Positions 43,032 to 52,773 of a stretch of DNA of 64,000 bases are shown in pieces. The DNA is from Mesorhizobium sp. B2-1-8 (lineage in GTDB: Bacteria; Pseudomonadota; Alphaproteobacteria; Rhizobiales; Rhizobiaceae), in the NCBI RefSeq assembly GCF_006442545.2, contig NZ_CP083952.1:4565501-4629500 (forward strand). Reading direction: 5' to 3'. Positions within the stretch are counted from its first letter, which is position 1. Each line of letters starts with the position of its first letter. The notes beneath the pieces were generated by a model, which saw only the letters and a program-made list of their open reading frames with translations, was not told where the DNA came from and did not search any database. The translations under genes were made by a program, and so were the position numbers.

Positions 43032-43145
43032 CCCTCGAAAAAATCTCGGGATGGACCAGCCCGTCCCGGGCTGTCTCGGCAACCCTGAAGCCTTCCGGCA
43101 GACGCTCGCCTATCATCATCCGATCGAAAACCGACGGAGACAGCC

Positions 43146-43472
43146 ATGCGCAAACCACGGGACTTCGACGCCGAACTGAAGGCACTGGAAGACAAGGCGC
43201 GAGAACTCAAGACGCGAAAGGTACAGCAGCTTGGTGAACTGTTGATCGCCACCGGCGCCGATCAACTCGGCACCGACGAACTGGCTGGCGCGCTGGTCGC
43301 TATCGCCGAAACCAAAGACCCCGCAAAGCGTGAGGCATGGGCCAAGCGTGGGGCGATGTTTTTCGAGAGCGGGTCTCGGCGAACTGCTTCGGGATCTCCG
43401 CGTAACCCTCGTAGCGCTCCAGCGCAACCGGACGGCACACAATGGCCAGCAAGCAGCACAGGCTCGGCATGA
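43146..43472 (+). CDS. traC: Conjugal transfer protein TraC
   Basis: A 108-residue protein starting MRKPRDFDAELKALEDKARE, helical, with TRKVQQLGELLIATGADQLG and ETKDPAKREAWAKRGAMFFE. On Ti-type plasmids traC is the first gene opposite traA and encodes a small accessory protein of the relaxosome. The last 30 residues (SGSRRTASGSPRNPRSAPAQ...) look unlike the conserved part. It ends one base before the traD start. Confidence 0.8.
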   Translation: MRKPRDFDAELKALEDKARELKTRKVQQLGELLIATGADQLGTDELAGALVAIAETKDPAKREAWAKRGAMFFESGSRRTASGSPRNPRSAPAQPDGTQWPASSTGSA

Positions 43473-43473
43473 C

Positions 43474-43722
43474 ATGCGCACATGGCAGGTCGAGCGACGC
43501 AAGCGAACCCGGCATCTGATCGAACTCGGCGGTCTCGTCGTCAAGGCAGGCATCGTCGAACTTACCAATGACGATCGCGCCGTCACCTACGGAGCGATGC
43601 TCTGGATCGCCGCCAAGCTGCAGGGCAATGAAGGCAGCCACGCGCGGGACCTATGGATCGCGAAGGGAAAGCTGGCGTTCGATACGGAACGGCAAGAAGA
43701 GCAAAAGGGTCGGCGAACGTAG
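43474..43722 (+). CDS. traD: Conjugal transfer protein TraD
   Basis: An 82-residue protein, MRTWQVERRKRTRHLIELGG then LVVKAGIVELTNDDRAVTYG and AMLWIAAKLQ, which is the standard small TraD of Ti-type systems (KIELGGLIVKAG-like signature). ATG at 43474 lies just after the traC stop. In Ti plasmids the coupling protein gene traG follows; here it is missing, so transfer would depend on a helper system. Confidence 0.85.
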   Translation: MRTWQVERRKRTRHLIELGGLVVKAGIVELTNDDRAVTYGAMLWIAAKLQGNEGSHARDLWIAKGKLAFDTERQEEQKGRRT

Positions 43723-44261
43723 CTGTGATTGGCGCGGCGGCGGGCGGTGCGGAGACCTCAAATATCGCAGCGCCGCCCGCTTCGCGTCAGCAGTCGATTC
43801 TAAGCTCCAGAACCTCGGAGGTCGCGATTGGGGCCAGAAGCGGACATGCAGCTTCTGGTAGTCGAGTACGGATTGACGACGGACGGCAGGGGTGATGATA
43901 CGACGGTCGCCCAGCGCGCCAAGTGAGGATTGACGGACGGAATCCAGGGCAGTGACGAAGGCGGTCGCCTTTAGCCTAGTGGATCAGGTTGAGTCCGTTG
44001 GCGAGGATCGTTCAAGATCAAGGATCGGTGGACCAATCGACGGGCTCACCGGACGACGCTACGCTCTGGGACACTCCAAAACGGGGCTGTCTGGTCAATC
44101 TTCCCCTCCTTGCGCTACGGGTCTGCTCGCGCACAGAATCGACCGCTGTGATATGCTATTATATAAGTTCGGCAGAGTGGGTTCTGGCAAATTCGTACCG
44201 ACGGTCTACAATGTCCGTTCTGGTATTGTGCAGAGAGGCGACGATTAGAAATATTCCCGAC
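43723..44261. other. Non-coding junction between mobilisation and cargo regions
   Basis: About 540 bases where traG would be expected. No traG start (hydrophobic N-terminus) or other recognisable coding sequence was found. The downstream AraC frame extends back to 43989, but its upstream part looks non-coding. It is a likely junction point of the cargo. Confidence 0.35.
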
Positions 44262-45230
44262 ATGTTGGATGATAAGGTCATGCGGGATTGCTACGATCTC
44301 CAGGCCGCGCCCGCGTTCTCTGTTGGGTCCCACGGCCTGCCAGGGCCCGTAATCACCTGGGTCGACTGTCCTCGTGGAGTTCAGATCAGCTCCCAGCCTG
44401 CGCCGTATGATGACGCTTTTGGCGTTATGATCAGGCAACGAGCCTCTGAGGTCAGGACCCTCATTATCGACGGACGGAGCATCGAGCCTGGCAAGATGAA
44501 CAAAGGCACGACCTCGATATTCGATCTTAGACGGTGTCGCTATACGACCGAGATCAGTCCGTTCCGTTTCGTCCACTTCAAATTTCCACGGCCCTTCCTG
44601 AATTCAATCGCCGAACAGGAAGGTCGTGACGCCTTGGACCACATCGATTTGGGCGATGCACTTCGTATCGAAGATCCGATTTTCGCCGCGTTGGGCGATC
44701 TGATGGAAACTGTTTTTTTGCACACAGAGCGGGCGACCTCCTTTCTAATCGATGATGTGTCGATCGCGGCTGTCTGTCATGTGGTGGACCGCTACTGTTC
44801 CACCGGACGGCGCCACCGTCGCAAATCGGAGTGCTTGTCAGCGGTACAGATGCGTCGGGCCTCGGAAATCCTGGACGAAAATCTGCCAGGGACAATCCCG
44901 TTGTCGAAAGTCGCTTCAGAGTGCAATTTGCCGCCAGCGTCCTTTCGAAAGGCTTTTAAGGAAAGCTTTGGCGCCTTGCCGAGTGCTTGGCTGGAGCGCA
45001 GGCGGATAGACCGAGCGATGAAGCTGCTGCAGGACGACGCATTGGACAGCCGGGCTATTGCAATGATGGCCGGATTCCGGAGCTGTCCGGAAATGAAGCG
45101 GGTCTTCGCGAAGCATCTTGGGCAGCAGCCAGGTTGGTTTCGCCCGTCGGCGTTCAGTCGTCATAGAGCTGATGACGCTGCGCCACAGCAAGCGAAAGCT
45201 GCCGCGGCGCACCGCAACCGATTGAATTAG
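44262..45230 (+). CDS. AraC-family transcriptional regulator
   Basis: A 322-residue regulator. The C-terminal DNA-binding domain has both HTH motifs: IPLSKVASECNLPPASFRKAF KESFG-type first helix pair, and DSRAIAMMAGFRSCPEMKRV FAKHLG-type second. The N-terminal two thirds would be the ligand-sensing domain. I prefer ATG at 44262 (MLDDKVMRDCYDLQ) since it gives a length like the other AraC genes nearby; ATG at 44211 is possible. It is the first of four AraC regulators in this cluster. Confidence 0.85.
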   Translation: MLDDKVMRDCYDLQAAPAFSVGSHGLPGPVITWVDCPRGVQISSQPAPYDDAFGVMIRQRASEVRTLIIDGRSIEPGKMNKGTTSIFDLRRCRYTTEISPFRFVHFKFPRPFLNSIAEQEGRDALDHIDLGDALRIEDPIFAALGDLMETVFLHTERATSFLIDDVSIAAVCHVVDRYCSTGRRHRRKSECLSAVQMRRASEILDENLPGTIPLSKVASECNLPPASFRKAFKESFGALPSAWLERRRIDRAMKLLQDDALDSRAIAMMAGFRSCPEMKRVFAKHLGQQPGWFRPSAFSRHRADDAAPQQAKAAAAHRNRLN

Positions 45231-45274
45231 CCAGCGCGCTCGCCACGTCCCAGGTTAGACGTCTGCGAGAACAA

Positions 45275-46195
45275 TCACCCAGTGTTGCCTCGGCGCCAAT
45301 TCCCGGGAGTTGTGCCGACGAATTGACGGAAAACCCGATTGAGGTGGCTAGGGTTGGAAAAGCCGCTTCTCGCAGCGATATCATCCAAATGAATGTCGGA
45401 ACCTGCCAACAGGGCCTTCGCGCGTTCGACACGCTTGACCAAAATATAGCGATGCGGGGGCATGCTAAATGAGTTGCCAAAGGCACGAGTGAAGTGCCGA
45501 ACGGACATCGTGCATTCGTTTGCCAACATCTGAAGGGATATCGCGCCGTCGAGGCTTTCTTCGAGAAGCTCGATGACTCGCTTTTCCTGCCAAGCGGTCA
45601 GGCCGCCGCCCGTGTGGCACGGCGGCAGCGCTGAACCGCCATAATAGTGGGTGAAATGGGCGGCGACCGCGTGGGTCAGATGGTCGATGAATAGCGGGCT
45701 GACCTGGTCTTGCGCTTGAAACGCAGGACAGAAGGTACTGAGCATTTTAGCGAGGATCGGATCGTGTACGATGTCGCCGCTGCGAAGTTGAATATCAATC
45801 GAGCGATGCGAAAGCTCGGCGGCAGTCGCTTCCAAGCTCGCTTTTGATATATAAAACAGCACGGCCTCGCAGCTTGAACGAAGATGCAGGGCAAGGTTGT
45901 CCTCAAGATCGCAGAAAGAGAAATGTCCCGCCTGGACCGTGTGGCTGCGAAGCCTATCCCGATCGAACACGGTCATGTCTCGCTTGAACGGTGTCAGCGC
46001 CAAGGTCAGCACAAGCGCAGCCTCTTGCGGAAGGCATTTAGGATCACCCGCCAAAGGCTTGGTCGTGCGCAGCAGGCTGACCGCCGCTGTACCTCCGCCT
46101 GGCGCACCGGATCTTACAAACGGAACAGTGATGGCCTGTGTGGCGCCGACAACATCAGGACCATAGTACCCGCCGGCGCTGCCATCATGTGCCAC
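45275..46195 (-). CDS. AraC-family transcriptional regulator
   Basis: A 306-residue regulator starting at GTG (46195). The DNA-binding domain reads ISLQMLANECTMSVRHFTRA and later IHLDDIAARSGFSNPSHLNR. The N-terminal domain includes MTVFDRDRLRSHTVQAGHF. It is downstream of, and on the same strand as, the alpha/beta hydrolase gene at 46373-47260, so it may regulate that gene. It is convergent with the previous AraC gene. Confidence 0.88.
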   Translation of the reverse strand: MAHDGSAGGYYGPDVVGATQAITVPFVRSGAPGGGTAAVSLLRTTKPLAGDPKCLPQEAALVLTLALTPFKRDMTVFDRDRLRSHTVQAGHFSFCDLEDNLALHLRSSCEAVLFYISKASLEATAAELSHRSIDIQLRSGDIVHDPILAKMLSTFCPAFQAQDQVSPLFIDHLTHAVAAHFTHYYGGSALPPCHTGGGLTAWQEKRVIELLEESLDGAISLQMLANECTMSVRHFTRAFGNSFSMPPHRYILVKRVERAKALLAGSDIHLDDIAARSGFSNPSHLNRVFRQFVGTTPGNWRRGNTG

Positions 46196-46372
46196 TGGTG
46201 TATCTCAAAATCTGATACGTCTCACCAAATGCCGAAACACTCATCGATTTCAGTTCGCGCGACACCGTCGCGGCGATCGATGATCCGCCGTTCTACACGG
46301 AAACCGGCGCTTCGCCAAAGATCTTCAGTTGGAATGAGCTCGATAACAGCCCGATTCTCGTTCTGCGCGGTA

Positions 46373-47260
46373 TCAGAAAATTCCGGTCGTATCGCCATTC
46401 CGTAAAAACTCTTGGACGTGCTTTGAGAAGTAGGACGGGTATTGGAACAGTGAACCGTGGCCGGCATCGGGAAAAACCAAAAGCATGGCGTTGGGCAGGT
46501 TTTCGACCAAGTAATAGGAATTTTTCACCGAAATCATATCGTCCTTCACGCCGTTGACAACCAAGGTCGGCTGCTTGATCGAACGCAGGTCGGCAAAGCG
46601 CTCGCCGGTGAAGGTTTCCCACTCTCGGAACGCTGCAACCTGCGCGGTCGCGACATGCGGGCCAGAGATTGGCTCCCGATCGAATTGCCGAAGGAGCAAG
46701 CGCTGGACAAATGCCGTGGCGGCACCCTGACTTTTTTCGCTGCTCGTGAAGAAGATCTTCTTCAGAATATCATAGCCCTTGAGAGTCGGGTCGGCGAAAT
46801 GAACGGCGAGACTGGGCTTGTCCAGGTGCATGATATCCTCGCCGCCGCGCGGCGCGGTCCCGACCAGGACAAGTTTGCGGGCAAGACTGGGGCGCTTTTT
46901 GACCATGTCCATCGCGACCATGCCGCCCAGGGAATAGCCGAGAATGTCCACCGCCTTCAGTTCAAGGGAATCCAGGAACACCAGGACATGGTCGCCCATG
47001 GCGCTCACTGTTTTCGGAACCTCTCCCGAGGAGCGGCCAATTCCTGCATTGTCAAAAAGGATGACTTCACGGTGACGAGCCAGCGCAGATGTCACGATCG
47101 GGTCCCAATTGTCGAGAGTGCCCGTAAAGTGCTGCAGGCACAATAAGGGGACTGCATCGCCTGATCCAAACCGACGGAACGCGTAGCGCTGAGTGCCGAT
47201 CTCTACGAACTGCGTAGGCGCGGTCGTAGCTAAAGTGTACTGTTCATCGCTCATGGCCAA
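46373..47260 (-). CDS. Alpha/beta hydrolase (serine type)
   Basis: A 295-residue cytosolic hydrolase. The oxyanion region is PLLCLQHFTGTLDNWDP (QHFTG replaces the common HGxxG), FDNAGIGRSSGEVP follows, and the nucleophile elbow is ILGYSLGGMVAMDM with Ser. The acid is likely the Asp in LVVNGVKDDMISVKNSY and the base the His in FPDAGHGSLFQYP. The protein resembles peroxidase-like and ester hydrolases; the substrate is unknown. It is followed by an AraC regulator on the same strand. Confidence 0.85.
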   Translation of the reverse strand: MAMSDEQYTLATTAPTQFVEIGTQRYAFRRFGSGDAVPLLCLQHFTGTLDNWDPIVTSALARHREVILFDNAGIGRSSGEVPKTVSAMGDHVLVFLDSLELKAVDILGYSLGGMVAMDMVKKRPSLARKLVLVGTAPRGGEDIMHLDKPSLAVHFADPTLKGYDILKKIFFTSSEKSQGAATAFVQRLLLRQFDREPISGPHVATAQVAAFREWETFTGERFADLRSIKQPTLVVNGVKDDMISVKNSYYLVENLPNAMLLVFPDAGHGSLFQYPSYFSKHVQEFLRNGDTTGIF

Positions 47261-47479
47261 ATCCAGCTATCGATGGAACGCACCCTAGGGCGCGCCGCTT
47301 ACGGGCCGTCCGAAATGGTTCAGCTGAATTGCGCGTAACGCAGCTTGTGCGTACGTGAATGGGAGGTCAAGTCGGTAGGCTAGCGCTTTGAACGTAGCGG
47401 GGACATGGCGCGCGTTTCTTGGACGAAACTCTAGCCATTTGGATAAACTATCGAGTGCTGACGGAGGCATTCGGCCACC

Positions 47480-48448
47480 TCAATCTTTGATCGACCGTGG
47501 AACAAATCCCGCAAAGGTTCCCCCACTTCTCCTCCGCTCGTCGCTTGGCGTCGTGCCGAACCTGCGCTTGAATGTCCGGGCCAAGTGGCTCTGGTCTGCG
47601 TAGCCGCACGCGCGCGCGATTTCGTTGAATGGCAAGGATGTGTGTATAATCATCTCGCGCGCTATCTCAAGGCGCTTGGCCGCGAGCCATTGAAACGGCG
47701 CCAAGCCCTTTGATTCCCGAAATGCCCGGGAAAAATGGCGATTAGAGAGCCCGCAGGCGCTTGCGAGTTCAGCGAGGGTAATATCCTCGTCGAGCCGTGA
47801 CATCAGGATGTCCTGCACCCGTCTTAGCTGCCAGCCGGCAAGGCCGCCGCTGGCGGCTGAAAAGGCGGGAGGATCTTCGGAGTAGCGACTTAGAAGGTGT
47901 ACCTGTATGCACAGAGCCAGATGATCAATCAGCAACTGAGGCGGGGCTTCCGGCATCCTGAATAGAGTGTCGATAGTTGCCCCGAGGTTCGCAAGGATCT
48001 GATCATGGAAACCATAGCCTGGCGGAACAAGCCGGATCTGTTTCTCGCGTGTCGTATCTCGCGCCGCCTGTTCCAGTGCCGCAACGGGCATGTAAACGCG
48101 TATCATGTCGAACCGCGGCGACATGGTCATCATGGTCAGGTTCGAAAGGTCATTGATCGAACAGCTGTGGAGGGGCAGCCAGTGACTCTCGACGGCACGG
48201 GTTCGGCGAATATTTAGTCCTGCTATCATGGCGCGGTTGATGTGCAGCGAATAGGCGGCTTCAGGGTCGGCGTCGCCAAGCGTCAGTGGACGGTCGGTTT
48301 TAAGGAACGAAATTGCAACCGGAGGGGCACCTTCTACAGGCGTTGCCGATATCACGCCCGTTACAGCGGACGGAAACCTCTGCCTTAACCATTCTCCCTG
48401 GCCACTGTTTCTCAGCACGATGATTTTCCGGAGGACCGCCGAGTACAA
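47480..48448 (-). CDS. AraC-family transcriptional regulator
   Basis: A 322-residue regulator. The HTH pair is clear: ITLAELASACGLSNRHFSRA and LPFNEIARACGYADQSHLAR. The start is a TTG at 48448, so the true start may lie further in. It is divergent from the AraC gene that follows. The short intergenic region would hold the operators of both. Confidence 0.85.
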   Translation of the reverse strand: MYSAVLRKIIVLRNSGQGEWLRQRFPSAVTGVISATPVEGAPPVAISFLKTDRPLTLGDADPEAAYSLHINRAMIAGLNIRRTRAVESHWLPLHSCSINDLSNLTMMTMSPRFDMIRVYMPVAALEQAARDTTREKQIRLVPPGYGFHDQILANLGATIDTLFRMPEAPPQLLIDHLALCIQVHLLSRYSEDPPAFSAASGGLAGWQLRRVQDILMSRLDEDITLAELASACGLSNRHFSRAFRESKGLAPFQWLAAKRLEIAREMIIHTSLPFNEIARACGYADQSHLARTFKRRFGTTPSDERRRSGGTFAGFVPRSIKD

Positions 48449-48636
48449 TACCGCACGCGTTTCAAGCCGCCAATCAACTCAGCGTCACATGTATGTTTCG
48501 GCCAGATTGGAACGGGAACGCCATGATGTGGCGCAATTGGTTGATCCAGCGGTCCTCAAGGGTTGCCTGCAAGGTCAAGCCTATTCAAGGTCAAGCCATC
48601 GCAATCTTTGGGTGGGGTATTCTGGCGAGGCAATTC

Positions 48637-49545
48637 ATGGCTGTCCAAGTACTAGACCCCGTTTTGAGCAAAAGATTCAAACTTGAGGTTGCGCCCGGTT
48701 TCGAGGCGCGGCTTTCGGGCACAGCTCCAATTAGATTCACCCGATTGACCACCTGGGATTTCGAAAAGGGTCGCTCAACGCAACCGCCGCCTGAGAACGC
48801 GTTTTCCTTTATGGTTCCCCTTATTGACGTCGGTTTTACCGATCTCAGGCTGGGCAGCAAGTCGGTCGTTCTCCCGCGCCGGCAGGAAGCGGGCCAGCCC
48901 TTTCTCTTCGATCTTAGCTCGCGGCCGTCTATCGGCATCGACTCCAGCTTCGACTTGCTTCGGTTTTACATCTCGCAGGCGACGATCGACGAGCTCGCGT
49001 ATGAGAAGGGACTGAAACGGGTTGGTGGTCTTGCTCAACCGTCCTTCGGTGAAAAGGATCCAATTGTCTTCCGAATGGCCCAGATTCTGGCCATCGCACT
49101 TGAGTCGCCGAATTCAGTCAGCGACTCGTTCGTTGAGTATATGGCACTCGCATTTCACGAGCATATAATCCACCAATATGGCGGATCGTCCGTATCGACT
49201 CGGCCCAGCGACGCCCGCTTGGCCCCTTGGCAGATCCGTCGGGTGACCGACTATGTCGAAACGAATCTTGAAAGCAATCCGTCAATTTCGGATTTGGCTA
49301 ACATGTGCGAACTGTCTCCCAGCTATTTTGCCTTGGCCTTTCGGCAGATGATGGGCATGGCGCCGCACCAGTGGCTCATGCGCCGCCGGGTTGAACGGGC
49401 AAAGGCGATGTTAAAAACCACGAACGCCGGCCTTGCGATCGTGTCGACTTCCTGCGGCTTCTTTGATCAAAGCCATTTTTCGCGGGTGTTCAGCCGTTTC
49501 GAGGGATATTCTCCGCGCGAATGGCGCCGCCTGAACAAAGAATAG
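48637..49545 (+). CDS. AraC-family transcriptional regulator
   Basis: A 302-residue regulator from ATG at 48637, chosen because GCGAGG lies eight bases upstream and the preceding residues are not protein-like. The C-terminal HTH pair reads PSISDLANMCELSPSYFALA and AGLAIVSTSCGFFDQSHFSR. The N-terminal domain includes TRLTTWDFEKGRSTQPPPEN. It is followed by an IS5-type insertion 62 bases downstream. Confidence 0.85.
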   Translation: MAVQVLDPVLSKRFKLEVAPGFEARLSGTAPIRFTRLTTWDFEKGRSTQPPPENAFSFMVPLIDVGFTDLRLGSKSVVLPRRQEAGQPFLFDLSSRPSIGIDSSFDLLRFYISQATIDELAYEKGLKRVGGLAQPSFGEKDPIVFRMAQILAIALESPNSVSDSFVEYMALAFHEHIIHQYGGSSVSTRPSDARLAPWQIRRVTDYVETNLESNPSISDLANMCELSPSYFALAFRQMMGMAPHQWLMRRRVERAKAMLKTTNAGLAIVSTSCGFFDQSHFSRVFSRFEGYSPREWRRLNKE

Positions 49546-49607
49546 CGCGCTCCGCAGGGGCCACGCGCTCCGCTTGGTAACTGTCTATCGTGCCCGTCCT
49601 GTCCTAG

Positions 49608-50464
49608 GACGTAGTGACGATTTAACGGGTTGGGATTCCCAAGGAAGCGCAAATCAGATTCAACGCTGATTTTTGGAGGTCAGCGATGGACTGCGATGCG
49701 CTTCGAGACGATCAGTGGGAACGGATCAGGGGCTTTGTGCCTGGCGGTACGAAGGGCAAGCGCGGCCCGCGCACCGACAACCGGAAGTTCCTCGATGCCC
49801 TGCTGTGGATGGCCCGCTCGGGTGGGCGCTGGCGTGATCTACCCGAGCGGCTCGGCGACTATCGATCCGTGAAGCGGCGCTACTATCGCTGGATCGAAAT
49901 GGGCGTTCTCGACGAGATGCTTATGGTTCTTGCGCGCGAAGCCGATCTGGAATGGCTGATGATCGACTCGACCATTGTGCGCGCTCATCAGCACGCCGCC
50001 GGTGCGCGCCGGTCAAAAGGGGGCCGGATGCCCAAGGTCTGGGCCGGTCTCGCGGCGGCCTGAGCACCAAAATCCATGCGGCAGGCGATGCTCTTGGGTT
50101 GCCGGTTCGCCTGATCGCAAGCCCAGGACAGCGTAATGACATCGCCTTCGCGCATGATCTCGTCGACGGCTTCGAGACCGGCGTAGCGATCGCCGACAAG
50201 GGCTATGACGCCGACCATTTGCTTGAAAAGATCGCAGAAATAGGCGCCGACGTCGTCATCCCGCCCAAGCGCAATCGAAAGCATCAGCGTCCCTACGACG
50301 CTGATCTCTACAAGGAGCGCAACATCATCGAGCGCTTCTTCAACAAACTCAAACAGTTCCGCCTCGTCGCAACTCGATATGACAAGCTGCTCGCCAACTT
50401 CATGGGCTTTGTCAAACTTGCAGCTATCGCCATCTGGCTCAGGTAGTTAAATCGTCACTACGCC
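49608..50464. mobile_element. IS5-family (IS427-group-like) insertion sequence
   Basis: An 857-base element with imperfect terminal inverted repeats of 19 bases (left GACGTAGTGACGATTTAAC, right GGCGTAGTGACGATTTAAC as read inward). CTAG flanks both ends (49604-49607, 50465-50468), consistent with a 2-4 base target duplication. It holds one transposase in two frames. Confidence 0.88.
49686..50446 (+). CDS. IS5-family transposase, made by frameshift of two frames
   Basis: The first frame (49686-50063) covers the N-terminal part: LRDDQWERIRGFVPG, LLWMARSGGRWRDLPERLG and LEWLMIDSTIVRAHQHAAG, including the DST catalytic Asp. The second frame (about 49952-50446) supplies DAQGLGRSRGGLSTK, VAIADKGYDADHLLE (second Asp) and the Glu region YKERNIIERFFNKLKQFR. 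A minus-one shift in the A4G5 run at 50015-50023 joins the two, as is usual for this IS group. The element is likely intact and active if the shift occurs. Confidence 0.88.
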
Positions 50465-50860
50465 CTAGGCAAAGCGCGCCGAGTGTTGGCCCCGCTGGCC
50501 GCGCAGGGGCTGGGCATTCTGAAGCGTCATCAATCCCGCCGCTTATTGAGTACAAAAAAACAAGCAACCGCCGTCTAGACGGTGTTCGTGCGTCTCCATT
50601 TTTTGAACCAGTAGCGGAAAATTCGATACATCCGGCCACCACGCTGACCGTGCAGTGACCGCTCCGCTTGGTTTGTACAAATGTCCGGCCGATCATGCCA
50701 GATAAGTCCAACATGTCGTCATACCATCCGCGGCACTAACCGACCATCGACGGCCTGTCCTGCGAACAAGGCGTTTCCAACTGTCCCGCATGCGTCGGCC
50801 CCAAGCCCTTGAGCACCACACAAACAGCAATGGTTCATCTAAGCCGCATGGAGAAACATC
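50465..50860. other. Non-coding stretch after the insertion sequence
   Basis: About 395 bases between the IS and the chloroperoxidase-like gene. No supported gene. The end carries the promoter and translation signals of the downstream gene. Nothing else was identified. Confidence 0.35.
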
Positions 50861-51697
50861 ATGGGTGACGCATTTATCAAAACGAGCGACGGCGTATCCA
50901 TCTATTACAAAGATTGGGGTCCGGCATCGGCCCAGCCGATTGTGTTCCATCACGGCTGGCCCCTCTCGTCTGACGACTGGGATGCCCAGATGATCTACTT
51001 CCTTGACCACGGCTATCGTGTCATCGCACACGACCGTCGCGGCCACGGTCGTTCCACCCAAACCTGGGAAGGAAACGACATGGACCATTATTCGGACGAC
51101 GTGGTCGCGTTGACGGATCACCTCAACCTGAAGAACGCTATCCACGTCGGCCACTCCACGGGCGGCGGCGAAGTTGCCCGATATGTCAACCGTGCGAAGG
51201 CCGGCCGAGTCGCGAAGGCCGTGCTTGTCGGTGCGGTTCCGCCGGTAATGGTCAAGACTCCGAACAATCCCGGCGGCCTGACCGTCCAGTTCTTTGATCA
51301 ATTCCGAGATGGCACCGCAGTGCAGCGGTCGCAGTTTTTCATCGATACCGCTGCTGGTCCCTTCTACGGCTTCAATCGTCCCGGGGCGAAGGTTTCCCAA
51401 GGGTTGATCATGAACTGGTGGCGCCAGGGCATGATGGGCTCCGCAAAGGCTCATTGGGATTGCGTGAAGGCTTTCTCGGAGACGGATTTCACCGACGATC
51501 TCAAGTCGATCAATGTGCCGGTGCTCCTGATGCATGGCGAAGACGACCAAGTCGTGCCGATCGCCGACAGCGCCCTTCTGGGCATCAAGATGTTGAAGCA
51601 CGGCACACTGAAGACATACCCTGGGTATCCCCACGGCATGATGTCGACCAATCCGGAAGTCATCAACCCCGACCTGCTGGCGTTTATCCAGGCATAG
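50861..51697 (+). CDS. Non-haem chloroperoxidase-type alpha/beta hydrolase
   Basis: A 278-residue cofactor-free hydrolase or perhydrolase. The oxyanion segment is FHHGWPLSSDDWD, then HDRRGHGRST, and the nucleophile elbow AIHVGHSTGGGEVARYVNRA contains the Ser of the GHSTGGGE motif that marks this family. The acid Asp is in LMHGEDDQVVPIADSA and the base His in YPGYPHGMMSTNP. No signal peptide, so it is cytosolic. These enzymes hydrolyse esters or lactones and can oxidise halides with peroxide; the true substrate is unknown. Confidence 0.92.
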   Translation: MGDAFIKTSDGVSIYYKDWGPASAQPIVFHHGWPLSSDDWDAQMIYFLDHGYRVIAHDRRGHGRSTQTWEGNDMDHYSDDVVALTDHLNLKNAIHVGHSTGGGEVARYVNRAKAGRVAKAVLVGAVPPVMVKTPNNPGGLTVQFFDQFRDGTAVQRSQFFIDTAAGPFYGFNRPGAKVSQGLIMNWWRQGMMGSAKAHWDCVKAFSETDFTDDLKSINVPVLLMHGEDDQVVPIADSALLGIKMLKHGTLKTYPGYPHGMMSTNPEVINPDLLAFIQA

Positions 51698-51886
51698 CAT
51701 CCTTCCCGCCTGCCCTCCTTCCGTCCATCGGAGGGAGGAAACTTGACCAGCGGGGTCGAAAATTCCGCAGCGACATCATCGGGATCACCCCGGCCGTTGC
51801 TGCCGCTGATAGACACCGCTGGTCGACTTTCCATTGAAAGCGGCGCGTCAGATAACCGATGTTGCCTCAAGCCTCCGAAAGCTCGC

Positions 51887-52567
51887 ATGGCAGACCCGTT
51901 ACATTTGGACAATCCGATCTGGTACGCGCTGAAGACAAAGCATCAGTATCTGGATTGCGGCCTTGGGCTGGCGGTTCGTTATCCGAACGAAATTTCGCGG
52001 TTCGCGGGATTGGGCGCGCCCACGCCCGAAGCCTTCGCAGACCTTGCCGCGAGCTTGAACCCTGGCGCAACGGTATCGATGTTCACGGCGGAGCCTTTGG
52101 ATGTGCCGCCTGAATGGACCGTCGTACGCACCCGCGAACTTGAGCAAATGCTTTGCATGCAGTGTCAGCCCGAGGAGAGGCAAGTGCCTGTCGAGCTCGG
52201 ATTCCAAGATGTGGCCGAGATGCTGGCCCTGGTCGAGGCGACGCGTCCAGGACCATTTCTGCCCGCAACAATCATCATGGGTAGGTATCTCGGGATCCGT
52301 ACGCCCAGCGGCTCTTTGGTCGCCATGGCCGGCGAACGTCTGCAGCTTCCGGATTACGTCGAAATCTCTGCCGTTTGCACCGATCCTGCGTTTCGGGGGA
52401 GAGGATACGCCAAGGACATTCTCTCGGCTTTGATTAAAGGAATATTCGCCGTCGGTTGTACGCCTTTCCTGCACGTCAAAACCGACCAAGGCGCGAAGGG
52501 CCTATATGAAGCCCTGGGTTTCCGCACCCGCCGCATCATCAATTTGACGGTGATGACCAGGCCATGA
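51887..52567 (+). CDS. GNAT-family acetyltransferase (FR47-like)
   Basis: A 226-residue protein; ATG at 51887 (MADPLHLDNPIWYALKTKHQ) is preferred over one 48 codons upstream. The C-terminal half holds the acetyl-CoA site: EISAVCTDPAFRGRGYAKDI then LSALIKGIF, with RGRGYA as the pyrophosphate-binding loop, and FLHVKTDQGAKGLYEALGFR as the closing strand-helix. The N-terminal half is the variable substrate part. The substrate is unknown. Confidence 0.85.
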   Translation: MADPLHLDNPIWYALKTKHQYLDCGLGLAVRYPNEISRFAGLGAPTPEAFADLAASLNPGATVSMFTAEPLDVPPEWTVVRTRELEQMLCMQCQPEERQVPVELGFQDVAEMLALVEATRPGPFLPATIIMGRYLGIRTPSGSLVAMAGERLQLPDYVEISAVCTDPAFRGRGYAKDILSALIKGIFAVGCTPFLHVKTDQGAKGLYEALGFRTRRIINLTVMTRP

Positions 52568-52773
52568 GGCGTAGGCTGCCAACTCGATGACGGATGGGAC
52601 GCGGATATTTGTACTCGCCCCCTGTCATCGGTTTGAAGCAGCCGAAATGCCAAGTGTTTATGCCAATTGCCTGCGTTTTGTGACAGACGCTGGCATTGCG
52701 GCGATTTTCTATAGAGTGCCGGCATTTCCACGCCGTCGTAAAGCATATGCTCCCATGTGAAAGGGGTCGGACA

